64,000 nt of DNA from Mitsuaria sp. PDC51 (GCF_900113225.1 NZ_FOZE01000003.1:739375-803374), one strand, 5' to 3'. Counted from the first letter of the stretch, positions 30,507 through 40,819 are shown. Numbers and translations: made by a program. The notes: generated by a model not told the origin, from the sequence alone.

Positions 30507-31217
30507 TCAGGCCCGCAGCTTCTCCAGCACCTCGGACCGGAACTCGCGCTGGTACAGCACGTAGACCACGCCGGCCGTGGCGAGCATCAACGCCCAGGGC
30601 GAGAAGAACCAGGCCACCACCGGGAAGGCCAGGTAGTAGCCGCGCAACCCGTCGTTGAAGGCCTCGGCGGCCATGCCCACGACCGCGCCGGCGCGGTCGG
30701 CGAACTGCTCGCGGGCCTCGGGCCCCTGTTGCTCGAACTGGCCCGCCTCCGGCGCGGAGGCCACCAGCAGCGCGCCGAAGGTGTACTGCCGCATGCTCCA
30801 GGTGAAGCGGAAGAAGGCGTAGACGAAGATGCCGGTCAGCAGCGCCAGCTTGATGTCGAAGACCAGCGTGCTGGTCTTCACCGTGAAGGGCAGCTCCAGC
30901 ACCATCGCGCTGGTCTGCTCGCTCGCGCCCAGCGCGGCCAGCAGGCCGCCGATGATCAGGATGGTCGTCGACGCGAAGAAGGACGGACTCGACAGCAGCG
31001 CCTGGCTGACCGCGCCGTCCAGCACCCGCATCTCGCGGTAGGTCAGCTGCAGCATCCACTGGCGCCGCACCCGGTTCGTGATCGCGAGCAGCGAACCTTG
31101 CCCCTCCGCATGGTGCTTGGAGAAGTGGGCGTAGGCGACCCAGGTCAGGAAGTACAGGCCCAGGGCGGCCCAGTCCAGCAGCGGCAGCGCGGTCAGCAGT
31201 TGTCGGAGCGATTGCAT
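30507..31217 (-). CDS. DUF599 membrane protein
   Basis: 236 residues with four hydrophobic segments (LLDWAALGLYFLTWVAYAHF; FASTTILIIGGLLAALG; KLALLTGIFVYAFFRFTWSMRQY; GYYLAFPVVAWFFSPWALML). DUF599 members share the FFRFTWSMRQY and GLRGYYLAFPVVAWF-type blocks and have no known function. It is monocistronic, convergent with clpB, and starts at the ATG at 31217. Confidence 0.88.
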   Translation of the reverse strand: MQSLRQLLTALPLLDWAALGLYFLTWVAYAHFSKHHAEGQGSLLAITNRVRRQWMLQLTYREMRVLDGAVSQALLSSPSFFASTTILIIGGLLAALGASEQTSAMVLELPFTVKTSTLVFDIKLALLTGIFVYAFFRFTWSMRQYTFGALLVASAPEAGQFEQQGPEAREQFADRAGAVVGMAAEAFNDGLRGYYLAFPVVAWFFSPWALMLATAGVVYVLYQREFRSEVLEKLRA

Positions 31218-31278
31218 CGCGCGAGTGTAGAGGCCGGGGTGCGCGGCGGGACCGGGATGGTCCCGCCGCCGGCGGGCG

Positions 31279-32001
31279 TCAGACCGGCAGGTCGAACACC
31301 AGCACCTCGGCGTCCTCGCCGGCCTCGAGCGTGATGGCCGCTTCCTTGGCCAGCTGCAGCGCGTCGCCCGCGCCCAGCGCCTCGCCGTTGACGCTCAGCC
31401 GGCCGCGCACCACATGCACGTAGGCGAGCCGGTCCGGCGCCAGCGGCAGCTCGGCGCGTTCATCGCCGTTGAACAGGCCGGCGTACAGGCGCGCGTCCTG
31501 GTGGATGGACACCGAGTCCTGCGCGCCGTCCGGCGAGGCGACCAGGCGCAGCCGGCCGCGCTTGTCCGCCTCGGGAAAGTGCTTCTGCTCGTAGCCGGGC
31601 GTCACGCCCTGCCGGTCCGGCATCACCCAGATCTGCAGGAAGTGGGTCTCGCCGTCCTTGGAGTGGTTGAACTCGCTGTGCATCACGCCGGTGCCGGCGC
31701 TCATGCGCTGCACGTCGCCCGGACGGATCACGCCGGCGTTCGCGCCGCCCGGCTTGCCGTTGCCCATGCTGTCCTGGTGCGCCAGCTCGCCGCTCAGCAC
31801 GTAGCTGATGATCTCCATGTCGCGGTGGCCGTGCGTGCCGAAGCCGGTGCCGCCGGCGATGCGGTCCTCGTTGATCACCCGCAGCGGGCCGAAGCCCATG
31901 CGGCGCGGGTTGTAGTAGTCCGCGAACGAGAAGCTGTGGAAGCTCTTGAGCCAGCCGTGATCAGCATAACCGCGGTCCGAGGACTTGATGACTTCACGCA
32001 T
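31279..32001 (-). CDS. pirin family protein (YhhW-like bicupin)
   Basis: 240 residues from the ATG at 32001, with AAAGGAG in front; the longer frame runs into the LysR control region. The N-terminal cupin has the metal ligands in GTHGHRDMEIISYVLSGEL and VMHSEFNH (two His, His, Glu), matching E. coli YhhW, which has quercetinase activity. The C-terminal cupin (PLAPDRLAYVHVVRGRLSVNG) lacks them, as is usual. It is divergent from a LysR gene with a perfect TTGAA-N7-TTCAA palindrome between them, the standard layout for a LysR target. Confidence 0.92.
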   Translation of the reverse strand: MREVIKSSDRGYADHGWLKSFHSFSFADYYNPRRMGFGPLRVINEDRIAGGTGFGTHGHRDMEIISYVLSGELAHQDSMGNGKPGGANAGVIRPGDVQRMSAGTGVMHSEFNHSKDGETHFLQIWVMPDRQGVTPGYEQKHFPEADKRGRLRLVASPDGAQDSVSIHQDARLYAGLFNGDERAELPLAPDRLAYVHVVRGRLSVNGEALGAGDALQLAKEAAITLEAGEDAEVLVFDLPV

Positions 32002-32093
32002 TTGAATGCTCCTTTGCTGGCCTGTGGTGGCGGGCCGTTGTGTTGCGATGGGTTCACTGTAGGGATGAGGGCCTCTGCCGAGGGGGAGGGGGC

Positions 32094-32110
32094 TTGAAGC
32101 CACCGTTCAA
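32094..32110. promoter_or_regulatory. LysR-type operator between pirin and lysR genes
   Basis: TTGAA-GCCACCG-TTCAA is a perfect 17-base interrupted palindrome and contains the T-N11-A core of LysR boxes. It is 14 bases before the LysR start and 93 before the pirin start. Divergent control by the adjacent LysR protein is the expected reading. Confidence 0.65.
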
Positions 32111-32123
32111 ATAAGATGAAGGA

Positions 32124-33086
32124 ATGTCACAGCAAGACAAACGACGGGTGCTGACGCCGGAGGCGCTGGCCATGATGGACAGCATCGCGCGCAGCGGCAG
32201 CTTCGCGGCGGCGGCGCGGGAGATGGGGAAGGTGCCGTCGGCGCTGACCTATTCGGTGCGGCAGCTGGAGGAGGCGCTGGACGTGCTGCTGTTCGACCGC
32301 AGCTCGCGCCAGGCGGTGCTGACCGCCGCCGGCCATGAGCTGCTGACCGAGGGCCGGCGGCTGCTGCAGGAGATGGACGCGGTCGCGAACCGGGTCAAGC
32401 GCGTGGCCACCGGCTGGGAGAGCGAGCTCACCATCGCCTTCGACGACGCGGTCGCGCGGCGCGCGATCTTCGACCTGATGGAGACCTTCTACCAGGAGAA
32501 GGAGGACGGCAAGCCGCCGCCCACCCGCCTGAAGCTGCGCACCGAGGTCTTGTCGGGCACCTGGGAGGCGCTGATCTCCGGCCAGGCCGACCTGGCCATC
32601 GGCACCAGCGCGCAGCCGCCGGGCAGCTCGGTGGTCTGCGAGGTGCTGGGGCCGATGGAGATGGTGTTCTGCGTCGCGCCGCACCATCCGCTGGCGGAGT
32701 TCGAGGGCGTGCTGACCTCGGCCGAGATCGCGCGCCACCGCATCGTCGCGGTGGCGGACACGGCGCGCAGCCTCGCGCCGATGACGGTGGGGGTGGTGCC
32801 CGGGCAGGAGGTGCTGACCGTGCCGTCGATGGCGACCAAGCTGGAGGCCATGTTGCGCGGCCTGGGCGTGGGGTTCCTGCCGACGCCGATGGTGCGCCGC
32901 CACATCGACGCCGGTCGGCTCGTGAGGAAGGAGACCTTCCAGGGCAAGCGGATCTCGCCGATGCATTACGCGTGGCGCAACACCGGCCACCGGCCCGCCA
33001 AGGCGCTGGCCTGGTGGCTGGAGCGGCTCAAGAGCGAGGCGACCCGGCGCTCGCTGCTGGAGCAGCACGAGGGCCTGCTGCTGTGA
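32124..33086 (+). CDS. LysR family transcriptional regulator
   Basis: 320 residues. The N-terminal winged helix is complete: [47 protein letters not shown] (about 12-60). A substrate-binding domain follows, with two lobes and the hinge around residues 170-270. It resembles the group of LysR proteins that control pirin and quinone-responsive genes. The ATG follows GAAGGA. It is divergent from the pirin gene across a palindromic box, and its stop overlaps the GTG of gluQ. Confidence 0.92.
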   Translation: MSQQDKRRVLTPEALAMMDSIARSGSFAAAAREMGKVPSALTYSVRQLEEALDVLLFDRSSRQAVLTAAGHELLTEGRRLLQEMDAVANRVKRVATGWESELTIAFDDAVARRAIFDLMETFYQEKEDGKPPPTRLKLRTEVLSGTWEALISGQADLAIGTSAQPPGSSVVCEVLGPMEMVFCVAPHHPLAEFEGVLTSAEIARHRIVAVADTARSLAPMTVGVVPGQEVLTVPSMATKLEAMLRGLGVGFLPTPMVRRHIDAGRLVRKETFQGKRISPMHYAWRNTGHRPAKALAWWLERLKSEATRRSLLEQHEGLLL

Positions 33087-34084
33087 GCGATGCGGGGCGC
33101 TCGGGCAGCGGCGAGGCGCAAGCCGCCGATGTTGGCGTCGATCACGGCAATCACGGCGATTACGGCGATGGCCGCCGCGCCGGCCGGTATGTGGGCCGCT
33201 TCGCGCCATCGCCGACCGGGCCGCTGCATGAGGGCTCGCTCGTGGCCGCGCTGGCGAGCTGGCTCGACGCGCGGGCGCATGGCGGCCGCTGGCTGATCCG
33301 GATCGAGGACGTCGACGGGCCGCGCTGTCCGGCCGGCGCCGATGCGATGGTGCTGTCGCAGCTCGCCCAGGTGCGGCTGCTGCCGGACGCGCCGCCGGTG
33401 TGGCAGTCCCGGCGCGGTCCGGCCTACCAGGCGGCGCTCGACCGGCTGGTCGCCGCCGGCTGGGCCTATCCCTGCGGCTGCTCGCGCAAGGACATCGCCG
33501 AGGCGATCGCGGCGCGCGGCGGGCAGCGGGAGCGCCACGGGGAGCTGGTCTACCCCGGCACCTGCCGCCATGGCCTGCACGGCAAGCCGGCACGCGCCTG
33601 GCGCCTGCGCAGCACGGCCCAGGTCGGCCAGTCGGGCGAGGCACCGGTGCCGCTGCGCATTGACTGGCAGGACCGCCGGCTCGGGCCGCAGTCGCAGGAC
33701 CTGACGGACGAGGTCGGCGATGTCGTCCTGAAACGCGCCGACGGGCTGTGGGCCTATCAGCTGGCGGTCGTCGTCGACGACGGCTGGCAGGGCGTGACCG
33801 ACGTGGTCCGCGGCGAGGACCTGGCCGACAACACGCCCCGGCAGATCCGGCTGCAGGAATTGCTGGGACTGCCGCGCCCGCGCTACCTGCACACCCCGCT
33901 GGTGCTGGGCGACAACGGCGAGAAGCTGTCCAAGCAGAACGGCGCCCGGGCGCTGGACCTGGGCGACCCGCTTGCCGCGCTGCGCCGTGCCGGCGAGCGC
34001 CTGGGCCTGCCGGCCCTGGCGGCGCGGACGATGCCCGAGTGGTTCGAGCGCGCGGTGGCCGCGTGGCCGGCCCGCCAGCCCTGA
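33083..34084 (+). CDS. gluQ: glutamyl-Q tRNA(Asp) synthetase GluQ
   Basis: 333 residues from a GTG overlapping the lysR stop (GTGA). Class I synthetase motifs: [12 protein letters not shown] in place of HIGH and KLSKQNG in place of KMSKS. The zinc site is formed by CGCS...YPGTC. Unlike GluRS it lacks the anticodon-binding domain; it attaches glutamate to queuosine of tRNA-Asp. About 35 residues precede the catalytic start and include an [10 protein letters not shown] repeat encoded by 9-base tandem units. A shorter start was not found. Confidence 0.92.
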   Translation: MSDAGRSGSGEAQAADVGVDHGNHGDYGDGRRAGRYVGRFAPSPTGPLHEGSLVAALASWLDARAHGGRWLIRIEDVDGPRCPAGADAMVLSQLAQVRLLPDAPPVWQSRRGPAYQAALDRLVAAGWAYPCGCSRKDIAEAIAARGGQRERHGELVYPGTCRHGLHGKPARAWRLRSTAQVGQSGEAPVPLRIDWQDRRLGPQSQDLTDEVGDVVLKRADGLWAYQLAVVVDDGWQGVTDVVRGEDLADNTPRQIRLQELLGLPRPRYLHTPLVLGDNGEKLSKQNGARALDLGDPLAALRRAGERLGLPALAARTMPEWFERAVAAWPARQP

Positions 34085-34209
34085 GGCGCCGCCACGCCGC
34101 GTCCAGCCCGTGCGTGAACCCGTGGCACGGCCGGGCGGCCCGACGGCTGGCATGATCACGCCTTTGCGTTCCCGATGTCCGCGGACATCCCCTTTCAAGG
34201 AATCCTTTG

Positions 34210-34935
34210 ATGAAAACGACCGACAGCGGCCTGCAATACGACGACACCACGCCGGGCACCGGCGCCACGGCCCGTGCCGGCCAGGACGTGAAGGTCCATT
34301 ACACCGGCTGGCTGTTCAAGGACGGCCAGAAGGGCGCCAAGTTCGATTCCAGCAAGGACCGCGGCGAGCCGTTCGAGTTCGAGCTCGACGGCGGCATGGT
34401 CATCAAGGGCTGGGATGAAGGCGTGCAGGGCATGCAGGTCGGCGGCACCCGGGTTCTGGTGATCCCGCCGCAACTCGGTTATGGCGCGCGCGGCGCCGGT
34501 GGCGTGATTCCGCCGAACGCGACGCTGATGTTCGAGGTGGAACTGCTGGGCGTCTCCGGCGGCGCCGAGCCGATCACCCTCAACCAGCTGACCAAGACCG
34601 CCAGCGGCCTCGAGTTCGAAGACGTCACCACCGGCGAGGGCGCCGTGGCCGAGGCCGGCAAGCGCGTGACCGTGCATTACACCGGCTGGCTCTACAAGGA
34701 CGGGCAGCGTGGGCGCAAGTTCGACTCGTCCAAGGACCGTCGGGATCCGTTCCGCTTCCACCTCGGAGCCGGGGAAGTCATCAAGGGCTGGGATGAGGGC
34801 GTGCAGGGCATGAAGGTCGGCGGGACCCGGTTCCTGGTGATTCCGTCGGAACTGGGCTATGGCGCGTATGGCGCCGGCGGTGTGATTCCCCCGCATGCGA
34901 CGCTGCTGTTCGAGGTGGAACTGCTGGCCGTCTGA
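34210..34935 (+). CDS. tandem FKBP-type peptidyl-prolyl isomerase
   Basis: 241 residues from the ATG at 34210 behind AAGGA. Two complete FKBP domains stand in one chain: residues about 5-115 and 125-241. Both show VHYTGWL, KFDSSKDR, VIKGWDEGVQGM, GGTR, LGYGA and VIPP.ATL.FEVELL. The halves are so similar that recent internal duplication is likely. Most bacterial FKBPs have one such domain. There is no signal peptide, so it should act in the cytoplasm as a folding catalyst. A long nested palindrome follows its stop. Confidence 0.93.
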   Translation: MKTTDSGLQYDDTTPGTGATARAGQDVKVHYTGWLFKDGQKGAKFDSSKDRGEPFEFELDGGMVIKGWDEGVQGMQVGGTRVLVIPPQLGYGARGAGGVIPPNATLMFEVELLGVSGGAEPITLNQLTKTASGLEFEDVTTGEGAVAEAGKRVTVHYTGWLYKDGQRGRKFDSSKDRRDPFRFHLGAGEVIKGWDEGVQGMKVGGTRFLVIPSELGYGAYGAGGVIPPHATLLFEVELLAV

Positions 34936-34946
34936 CGGCACGGTTT

Positions 34947-35019
34947 CCCCTCACCCCCGCCCTCTCCCTCGCACCTCATCCCCTCTCCCCCGCGAGGGGG
35001 AGAGGGTTAGGGTGAGGGG
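34947..35019. repeat. nested inverted repeat, dispersed-repeat type, possible terminator
   Basis: Outer arms CCCCTCACCC (34947-34956) and GGGTGAGGGG (35010-35019) enclose inner arms CCCTCTCCCCC (34981-34991) and GGGGGAGAGGG (34996-35006) with a GCGA loop. Elements of this CCCTCTCCC/GGGTGAGGGG kind recur as intergenic repeats in many proteobacteria. It separates the convergent FKBP and mnmH genes and may end transcription both ways. Confidence 0.65.
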
Positions 35020-35044
35020 GCTCGTCGCAGGCCGCGAGAGAGGG

Positions 35045-36112
35045 TCATGCGCCAGCAATGGCCAGCAGGGCCTGCACCGCCTGACCGGTGCTGCCGGGGC
35101 CGCTGTCTTCCAAGCCGATGCGCGGCGCCGAGCTCAACTGCGGAAAGTGGTTGGTCAGCGACCGTTCGTAGCCAGGGTCATAGTGCTCGCGCATGAGCTC
35201 CCCGAAGAGCTCAGCCCATTGCCCGCTCCGCGCCATCCCTTGCCAGCGCTCCACGCGTTCGCGACCGCGCAGCGTCACCAGACCCGCGATGAGCGCATTG
35301 AAACCCTCCGCGTCGGACCGGAAGTGCGCATAGTCCTCCAGCAGCAGCTGCACGCGCCCGGCCTCCGCCATGTCGATCCACACGCAGCGCCCCTGCTGAC
35401 GCAAGCGCAGGTGCAGCGGCTCCGGCAACTGCACGCCGCCGATCTTGCGGCTCTCGCTTTCGACGAACACCGGCCGCGCCGGGTCGAGCCGCACCATCGC
35501 CTGCCACAGCGCCGTGTCGAAGGCCTTCTGGCTCGGCTGGGCCTGGTCGGGCAGGGCGCCGAGCACCGATCCGCGGTGACGCGCGAGCGCCTCCAGGTCG
35601 AGCACCTGCGCCCCCACGCCCGCGAGCGCCTGCAGCAAGCGCGTCTTGCCCGAGCCGGTCCGCCCGCACAGCACCACGAAATCAAAGCGCGCCGGCAGCT
35701 CGGCCAGCGTCCGGATCACCTCGCCGCGGAAGGCCTTGTAGCCCCCCACCAGCTGCAGCGACTTGAACCCGATCTGGTTCAGGAACCAGTTCATCGCCCC
35801 TGAGCGCTGCCCGCCCCGCCAGCAATAGACCAGCGGCCGCCAATGCTTCTGCATCAGCGCCCGGTTCGCGTCCAGGTGGGCGGCGATGTTGCGCGCCACG
35901 ATCGCGGCGCCGATCTTGCGCGCCTCCAGCGGATCCTGCTTGTAGAGCGTACCGACGATGCGGCGCTCGTCGTTGTCCAGCACCGGCCAGTTCACCGCGC
36001 CGGGCAGGCGGTCCTCGGCGAACTCGGCCGGCGAGCGCACGTCGATGACCGTGCTGAAACCGTCGAGCCGCGCGAAAGCCTCGGCCGACGCAATGACGTG
36101 GTATTGGCTCAT
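35045..36112 (-). CDS. mnmH: tRNA 2-selenouridine synthase MnmH (SelU)
   Basis: 355 residues from the ATG at 36112. The N-terminal rhodanese domain has the active Cys97 in VYCWRGGQRSGA. The P-loop domain follows, with GRTGSGKT at 150-157, and RPVFVESESRKIG. The enzyme geranylates and selenates 2-thiouridine at the wobble position of tRNA-Lys, -Glu and -Gln. The start is four bases after the glnD stop, so both are in one transcript. selD was not seen in this window. Confidence 0.94.
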   Translation of the reverse strand: MSQYHVIASAEAFARLDGFSTVIDVRSPAEFAEDRLPGAVNWPVLDNDERRIVGTLYKQDPLEARKIGAAIVARNIAAHLDANRALMQKHWRPLVYCWRGGQRSGAMNWFLNQIGFKSLQLVGGYKAFRGEVIRTLAELPARFDFVVLCGRTGSGKTRLLQALAGVGAQVLDLEALARHRGSVLGALPDQAQPSQKAFDTALWQAMVRLDPARPVFVESESRKIGGVQLPEPLHLRLRQQGRCVWIDMAEAGRVQLLLEDYAHFRSDAEGFNALIAGLVTLRGRERVERWQGMARSGQWAELFGELMREHYDPGYERSLTNHFPQLSSAPRIGLEDSGPGSTGQAVQALLAIAGA

Positions 36113-36116
36113 CGCC

Positions 36117-38780
36117 TCACTGCACCGACAGCGCGTCCAGCAGCTCGCTCTCGATCTGCAGCTGCATCCGGCTCTGCTGCAGTGCCGCGCCGTCGAGCAG
36201 GAAGGTGTCCTCGACCCGCTCGCCCAGGGTCGAGACCTTGGCGAGCTGCAGGTTGATGCCGTGCCGCGCCAGCACCCGCGCGATCGCGTACAGCAGGCCG
36301 GCGCGGTCGGTCGCGCTGACCGACAGCAGCCAGCGCTGCGCGCGCTCATCCGGGCGCAGCGAGATGCGCGGCGTGAACGGGAAACTCTTCACCCGGCGCG
36401 ACAGCCGCCCCTTGCGCGGCTCCGGCAGCGGGCCCTGCGCGACCAGCGCCTGGCCGAGCTTGGATTCCACCAGCGCGGTCAGGTCGCGGTGGTGCAAGTC
36501 GAGCTCGGGCGCGATGACCTGGAAGGTGTCCAGCGCATAACCGCTGCGCGTGGTGTGCACCTTGGCGTCCAGGATGTTGAAGCCCGCGCCGTCGAAGTAG
36601 CCGCAGATGCGCGCGAACAGGTCCTGTTGGTCCTTGGCGTAGACCAGCACCTGCAGGCCTTCGCCGACCGGTGACGGGCGCGCCCGCACCACCGGCTCGG
36701 CGCTCGCGACATGGCGCCACAGCGCGCGCGCGTGCCAGGCCAGGTCCGGTGCGTCGTGCCGCGCGAAGTAGCTCAGGTCCAGCGTCTTCCACAGCGCGTC
36801 CTCGGTGCCTGGCAACTGCGCCTTCAGGGCCAGCTCCTGCCGCGCTTCCTGCTTGCGGGCCTCGATCTCGGCGGCCATGTTCAGCTTCGCGCCGCCCAGC
36901 GCACGCAGCGTCAGCCGGTAGAGATCCTCCAGCAGCTTGCCCTTCCACGCGTTCCAGACCTTGGGGCCGGTGCCGCGGATGTCGGCGACGGTGAGCAGGT
37001 ACAGCGCCGTCAGCGTGCGTTCGTCCTTCACCAGCTGCGCGAAGTGCTGGATGACGTCGGGATCGGACAGGTCCTCTTTCTGCGCCACCCGCGACATCGT
37101 CAGGTGATGCTCGACCAGGAACACCACCAGCGCCGCATCCGCCTTCGGCAGGCCGTGCGCGCGGCAGAAGCGCCGCGCCTCGACCGCGCCCAGGTCGGAG
37201 TGGTCACCGCCGCGGCCCTTGGCGATGTCGTGGAAGAGGGCCGCGATGTAGAGCAGGGAAGGGCGGTCGAACTGCGCCGCCAGCTGCGAGCAGAAGGGGT
37301 ACTCGTGGGTGTGCTCGGGGATGAAGAAGCGGCGGATGTTGCGCAGCACCATGAGGATGTGCTGGTCCACCGTGTAGACGTGGAACAGGTCGTGCTGCAT
37401 CTGCCCGACGATGCGCCGGAACACCCACAGGTAGCGCCCCAGGACCGAGGTCTGGTTCATCAACCGGAACGCGTGCGTCTGGCCCTGCGGCTCCTCAAGC
37501 ACGCGCATGAACATCGCGCGGTTGGCCGGATCGCGCCGGAACGCGCTGTTCATCAGCCCGCGCGCGTTGTAGAGCGCGCGCAGCGTCTTGGCCGACAGGC
37601 CCTTGATGCCGGGCGTCTGCTGGTAGATCAGGAAGGTCTCGAGGATGGCGTGCGGCTCGCGCTCGTAGAGGTCGTCGGCCGCGATCTCCAGCATGCCGCT
37701 GCGCTCCAGGAAGCGGTCGTTGACCGGGCGCGGTTCGTTGCCCCGCGTGCCGTTGATCTGGTCTTCCAGGTTGAGCAGCGTGATCTGGTTCAGCTGCGTC
37801 ACCGCCTTGGCCGCCCAGTAGTAGCGGCGCATCAGCTTCTCGGACGCGCGCAGCGAGCGGGTGGACTCGTAGCCGAAGCGCTCCGCCACCGCCGTCTGCA
37901 GGTCGAAGACCAGCCGGTCCTCGCGCCGCTTCGCCGCCAGGTGCAGCTGGCAGCGGATGCTCTTGAGCACGCCTTCGTTGCGCTGCAGCTGGCGGGCCTC
38001 GAAGGGCGTGATCAGGCCTTTGGCCGCGAGCTGCGACCAGGTCCGGCCCAGGCCCGCGCCGCGCGCGATCCAGATCAGCACCTGCAGGTCGCGCAGGCCG
38101 CCGGGACTTTCCTTGCAGTTGGGCTCCAGCGCGTAGGGCGTTTCCTCGTACTTCGTGTGGCGCTGGCGCATCTCCAGCGTCTTGGCTCGCATGAAGGCGC
38201 GCGGATCGACCGCCTCGCGGAAGGCCTGGTCGAAGCGCTTGACCAGCGGCCGCGAGCCGGCCAGCCAGCGCGACTCGAGCAGCGCGGTCTGGATGGTGAC
38301 GTCGCCGGCGGCCTCGTCCAGGCACTCGCGCACGGTGCGCACCGACGAGCCGATCTCCAGCCCGATGTCCCAGCAGGCGGTGATGAAGGCCTCGATCGCC
38401 TGCTTCAGCGGGCCGGGCTGGTCGGGCGTCAGGCCGCCCGGCAGCGCATCGGGCAGCAGCACCAGCACGTCGACGTCCGAATGCGGGAACAGCTCGCCGC
38501 GGCCGTAGCCGCCGACGGCGACCAGCGCGGCCTCCGGCGCCGCGGCGGCGATGCCGGAATGCGTCCAGAGCGCCTGCAGCGTGCCGTCGACATGCCGGGC
38601 CAGCAGGCGCATCAGCCGCGTGGCGGCGGCGACGCTGGCCTTGGCGGCCGCGAAGTCCTCCAGCAGCTGCTGCTTGCCGGCCTTGAAGCGCTGGCGCAGG
38701 TCGGCGACGGTCAGCGGGGCGGCGTCGGAAGGCGGCACGGCCGGCGAAGCGCCGACCTCGCCCGGCGTCCTGGCGTTCAT
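36117..38780 (-). CDS. glnD: [protein-PII] uridylyltransferase/uridylyl-removing enzyme GlnD
   Basis: 887 residues, normal length. Order: nucleotidyltransferase domain with [19 protein letters not shown] (about 88-106); GlnD helical domain; HD hydrolase domain with [12 protein letters not shown]; and two C-terminal ACT domains (about 710-790 and 815-887) that sense glutamine. It modifies PII proteins with UMP when nitrogen is scarce and removes it when glutamine is high. The gene starts 16 bases after map ends, and mnmH follows closely. Confidence 0.97.
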   Translation of the reverse strand: MNARTPGEVGASPAVPPSDAAPLTVADLRQRFKAGKQQLLEDFAAAKASVAAATRLMRLLARHVDGTLQALWTHSGIAAAAPEAALVAVGGYGRGELFPHSDVDVLVLLPDALPGGLTPDQPGPLKQAIEAFITACWDIGLEIGSSVRTVRECLDEAAGDVTIQTALLESRWLAGSRPLVKRFDQAFREAVDPRAFMRAKTLEMRQRHTKYEETPYALEPNCKESPGGLRDLQVLIWIARGAGLGRTWSQLAAKGLITPFEARQLQRNEGVLKSIRCQLHLAAKRREDRLVFDLQTAVAERFGYESTRSLRASEKLMRRYYWAAKAVTQLNQITLLNLEDQINGTRGNEPRPVNDRFLERSGMLEIAADDLYEREPHAILETFLIYQQTPGIKGLSAKTLRALYNARGLMNSAFRRDPANRAMFMRVLEEPQGQTHAFRLMNQTSVLGRYLWVFRRIVGQMQHDLFHVYTVDQHILMVLRNIRRFFIPEHTHEYPFCSQLAAQFDRPSLLYIAALFHDIAKGRGGDHSDLGAVEARRFCRAHGLPKADAALVVFLVEHHLTMSRVAQKEDLSDPDVIQHFAQLVKDERTLTALYLLTVADIRGTGPKVWNAWKGKLLEDLYRLTLRALGGAKLNMAAEIEARKQEARQELALKAQLPGTEDALWKTLDLSYFARHDAPDLAWHARALWRHVASAEPVVRARPSPVGEGLQVLVYAKDQQDLFARICGYFDGAGFNILDAKVHTTRSGYALDTFQVIAPELDLHHRDLTALVESKLGQALVAQGPLPEPRKGRLSRRVKSFPFTPRISLRPDERAQRWLLSVSATDRAGLLYAIARVLARHGINLQLAKVSTLGERVEDTFLLDGAALQQSRMQLQIESELLDALSVQ

Positions 38781-38796
38781 GCGCGGTCCGCCGCGA

Positions 38797-39615
38797 TCAG
38801 GCCGGGACGGCCTGCGGCGCGACGAAGGCCGGCGGCGGCGGCGTGCCGGCCGACTGCGTCAGGATCTCGAAGCCGGTCTCGGTGACCAGCACCGTGTGCT
38901 CCCACTGCGCCGACAGCGAGCGGTCCTTGGTGACGATGGTCCAGCCGTCGCCCATCTCGCGGATCTCGCGCCGGCCGGCATTGATCATCGGCTCGATGGT
39001 GAAGACCATGCCCGGCACCAGTTCCTCGAGCGTGCCCGGGCGGCCGTAGTGCAGCACCTGGGGCTCCTCGTGGAACTTCTGGCCGATGCCGTGGCCGCAG
39101 AACTCGCGCACGACGCTGAAGCCGGCGTTCTCGGCGAAGGTCTGGATCGCATGGCCGATGTCGCCCAGGCGCGCGCCCGGCTTGACCTTCTGGATGCCCT
39201 TCCACATCGCGTCGTAGGTGAAGGAGCACAGCCGCTTGGCCGCGATCGAGCCCTCGCCGACGACGAACATCCGGCTGGTGTCGCCGTGCCAGCCGTCCTT
39301 GATGACGGTGACGTCGATGTTCACGATGTCGCCGTTCTTCAGCGGGCGGTCGTTGGGAATGCCGTGGCAGACCTGGTGGTTGATCGAGGTGCAGATCGAC
39401 TTCGGGTACGGCGTGTAGCCCGGCGGCTGGTAGTTCAGCGGGGCGGGGATGCCTTGCTGGACATTCACGATGTAGTCGTGGGCCAGCTTGTCGAGGTGGT
39501 CGGTGGTGACGCCCGGCTTGACGTGCGGGGTCAGCATGTCCAGCACCTCGGACGCCAGACGGCCGGCGATGCGCATGGCGTCGATGTCGGCGCCGGTCTT
39601 GATCGTGATGGTCAT
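38797..39615 (-). CDS. map: type I methionine aminopeptidase
   Basis: 272 residues. The five metal ligands can be placed: Asp in [19 protein letters not shown] (two Asp), His in [12 protein letters not shown], Glu in TIEPMI and Glu in [13 protein letters not shown]. It removes the initiator Met from new proteins. In many betaproteobacteria map stands next to rpsB; here it is followed by glnD and preceded by the uppP end and a strong hairpin. Confidence 0.97.
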   Translation of the reverse strand: MTITIKTGADIDAMRIAGRLASEVLDMLTPHVKPGVTTDHLDKLAHDYIVNVQQGIPAPLNYQPPGYTPYPKSICTSINHQVCHGIPNDRPLKNGDIVNIDVTVIKDGWHGDTSRMFVVGEGSIAAKRLCSFTYDAMWKGIQKVKPGARLGDIGHAIQTFAENAGFSVVREFCGHGIGQKFHEEPQVLHYGRPGTLEELVPGMVFTIEPMINAGRREIREMGDGWTIVTKDRSLSAQWEHTVLVTETGFEILTQSAGTPPPPAFVAPQAVPA

Positions 39616-39658
39616 AAGGCCGGCATTTTAGGCGTTCGGCCATCCCCCCGCAGGGGTG

Positions 39659-39687
39659 GACGCGTTCCCCATCCGGGGGAACGCGTC
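39659..39687. terminator. 12-bp stem hairpin between uppP and map
   Basis: GACGCGTTCCCC (39659-39670) and GGGGAACGCGTC (39676-39687) pair perfectly around an ATCCG loop. It follows the uppP stop on the minus strand. No long T-run follows, so efficiency is uncertain. Confidence 0.6.
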
Positions 39688-39728
39688 ATCGGGGCGTCAG
39701 CTTCGCGGCGCGCCGGGCCGGGCGGCGC

Positions 39729-40556
39729 TCATTCGGCCCAGACGATCAGGCCGGTGTAGGCGGTGACCAGCACCACGATGCCGAAGGCGATGCGGTACCA
39801 GGCGAAGGGCACGAAGCTGTGGCTGGCGATGTAGCGCAGCAGCCAGCGCACGCAGATCCAGGCGCTGACGAAGGAGAAGAACAGGCCGACCGCGAACAGC
39901 GGGATGTCGCCGGTCGACAGCACCGAGCGCTCCTTGTAGAGGCTGTACAGGCCGGCGCCGATCAGCGTCGGGATCGCCAGGAAGAAGCTGAAATCGGTCG
40001 CCGCCTTGCGCGACAGGCCCAGCAGCATGCCGCCGATGATGGTCGCGCCCGAGCGGCTGGTGCCCGGCACCATCGCCAGGCACTGCACCAGGCCGACCTT
40101 GAGGGCGTCCAGCGGGCTCATGTCGTCGACCTCGTGGATGCGCACGGCGCTCTGCTGCCGGCGTTCCGCCCACAGGATGATCACGCCGCCGATGATGAAG
40201 GTGCTCGCCACGACGACCGGGGTGAACAGGTGTTCCTTGATCGCCTTGCCGAACAGCAGGCCGAGGATCACCGCCGGCAGGAAGCCGATCGCGACGTTGA
40301 GGACGAAGCGGCGCGCGCGGGCGTCGCTGCCCAGTCCGGCGGCCGTGTCGCGCAGGCGCTGCCAGTAGACGATGATCACGGCCAGGATCGCGCCGGTCTG
40401 GATCGCGATGTCGAAGACCTTGCCCCGCGCATCCTCGAAGCCGCCCAGCAGCGCGCCCGTGAGGATCAGGTGGCCGGTCGACGAGATCGGCAGGAATTCG
40501 GTCAGGCCCTCCACGATCCCCATGATCGCGGCCTTGATCAGCAGCACAGTGTCCAA
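39729..40556 (-). CDS. uppP: undecaprenyl-diphosphatase UppP (BacA)
   Basis: 275 residues from a TTG at 40556 with GGAG nine bases upstream; GTG at 40547 is an alternative. No suitable ATG exists, and longer frames run into non-coding sequence. Family motifs: [20 protein letters not shown] near the N-terminus, and [35 protein letters not shown]. Eight membrane helices fit. It recycles the undecaprenyl carrier for cell-wall synthesis and gives bacitracin resistance. It is transcribed alone toward map. Confidence 0.94.
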   Translation of the reverse strand: MDTVLLIKAAIMGIVEGLTEFLPISSTGHLILTGALLGGFEDARGKVFDIAIQTGAILAVIIVYWQRLRDTAAGLGSDARARRFVLNVAIGFLPAVILGLLFGKAIKEHLFTPVVVASTFIIGGVIILWAERRQQSAVRIHEVDDMSPLDALKVGLVQCLAMVPGTSRSGATIIGGMLLGLSRKAATDFSFFLAIPTLIGAGLYSLYKERSVLSTGDIPLFAVGLFFSFVSAWICVRWLLRYIASHSFVPFAWYRIAFGIVVLVTAYTGLIVWAE

Positions 40557-40819
40557 ACTACGACTCCAGAATGCCGCCTCGCTCGGGTCCGGAGGCGGTC
40601 GGCGCGGATCATAGCCCTGGCTCGGGAAGGGTTTGCCGCAGCGCAGCATCGATGTGGGCGCTCCGGCGTGAGGGGCGCGTGACGGTGCCGCCACGTCGTC
40701 ATGCGGGGCGTCGCCTGGCCAGGGGACGCCGCGCGCGGCGGGTACTGCCGGCTTGACCGGGCTGAAAGCGCGCCGCTACATTACTGACCGGTTAGTCAGT
40801 TAGCAGTCCTCCATCCCCC
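40557..40819 (+). promoter_or_regulatory. intergenic region with tetR promoter and palindromic operator
   Basis: A promoter for the downstream tetR can be read as TTGACC (40753-40758) and TACATT (40777-40782) with an 18-base spacer. Overlapping its start is ACTGAC-CGGTTA-GTCAGT (40783-40800), a perfect inverted repeat and a likely autoregulatory TetR operator. The first 190 bases, upstream of uppP, show nothing else recognisable. Confidence 0.6.

Noticed and set aside
39729..40694. Longer uppP frame of 321 codons starting upstream
   Set aside because: The added N-terminus is Arg/Pro-rich and not membrane-like. The TTG at 40556 with GGAG upstream gives the normal family length.
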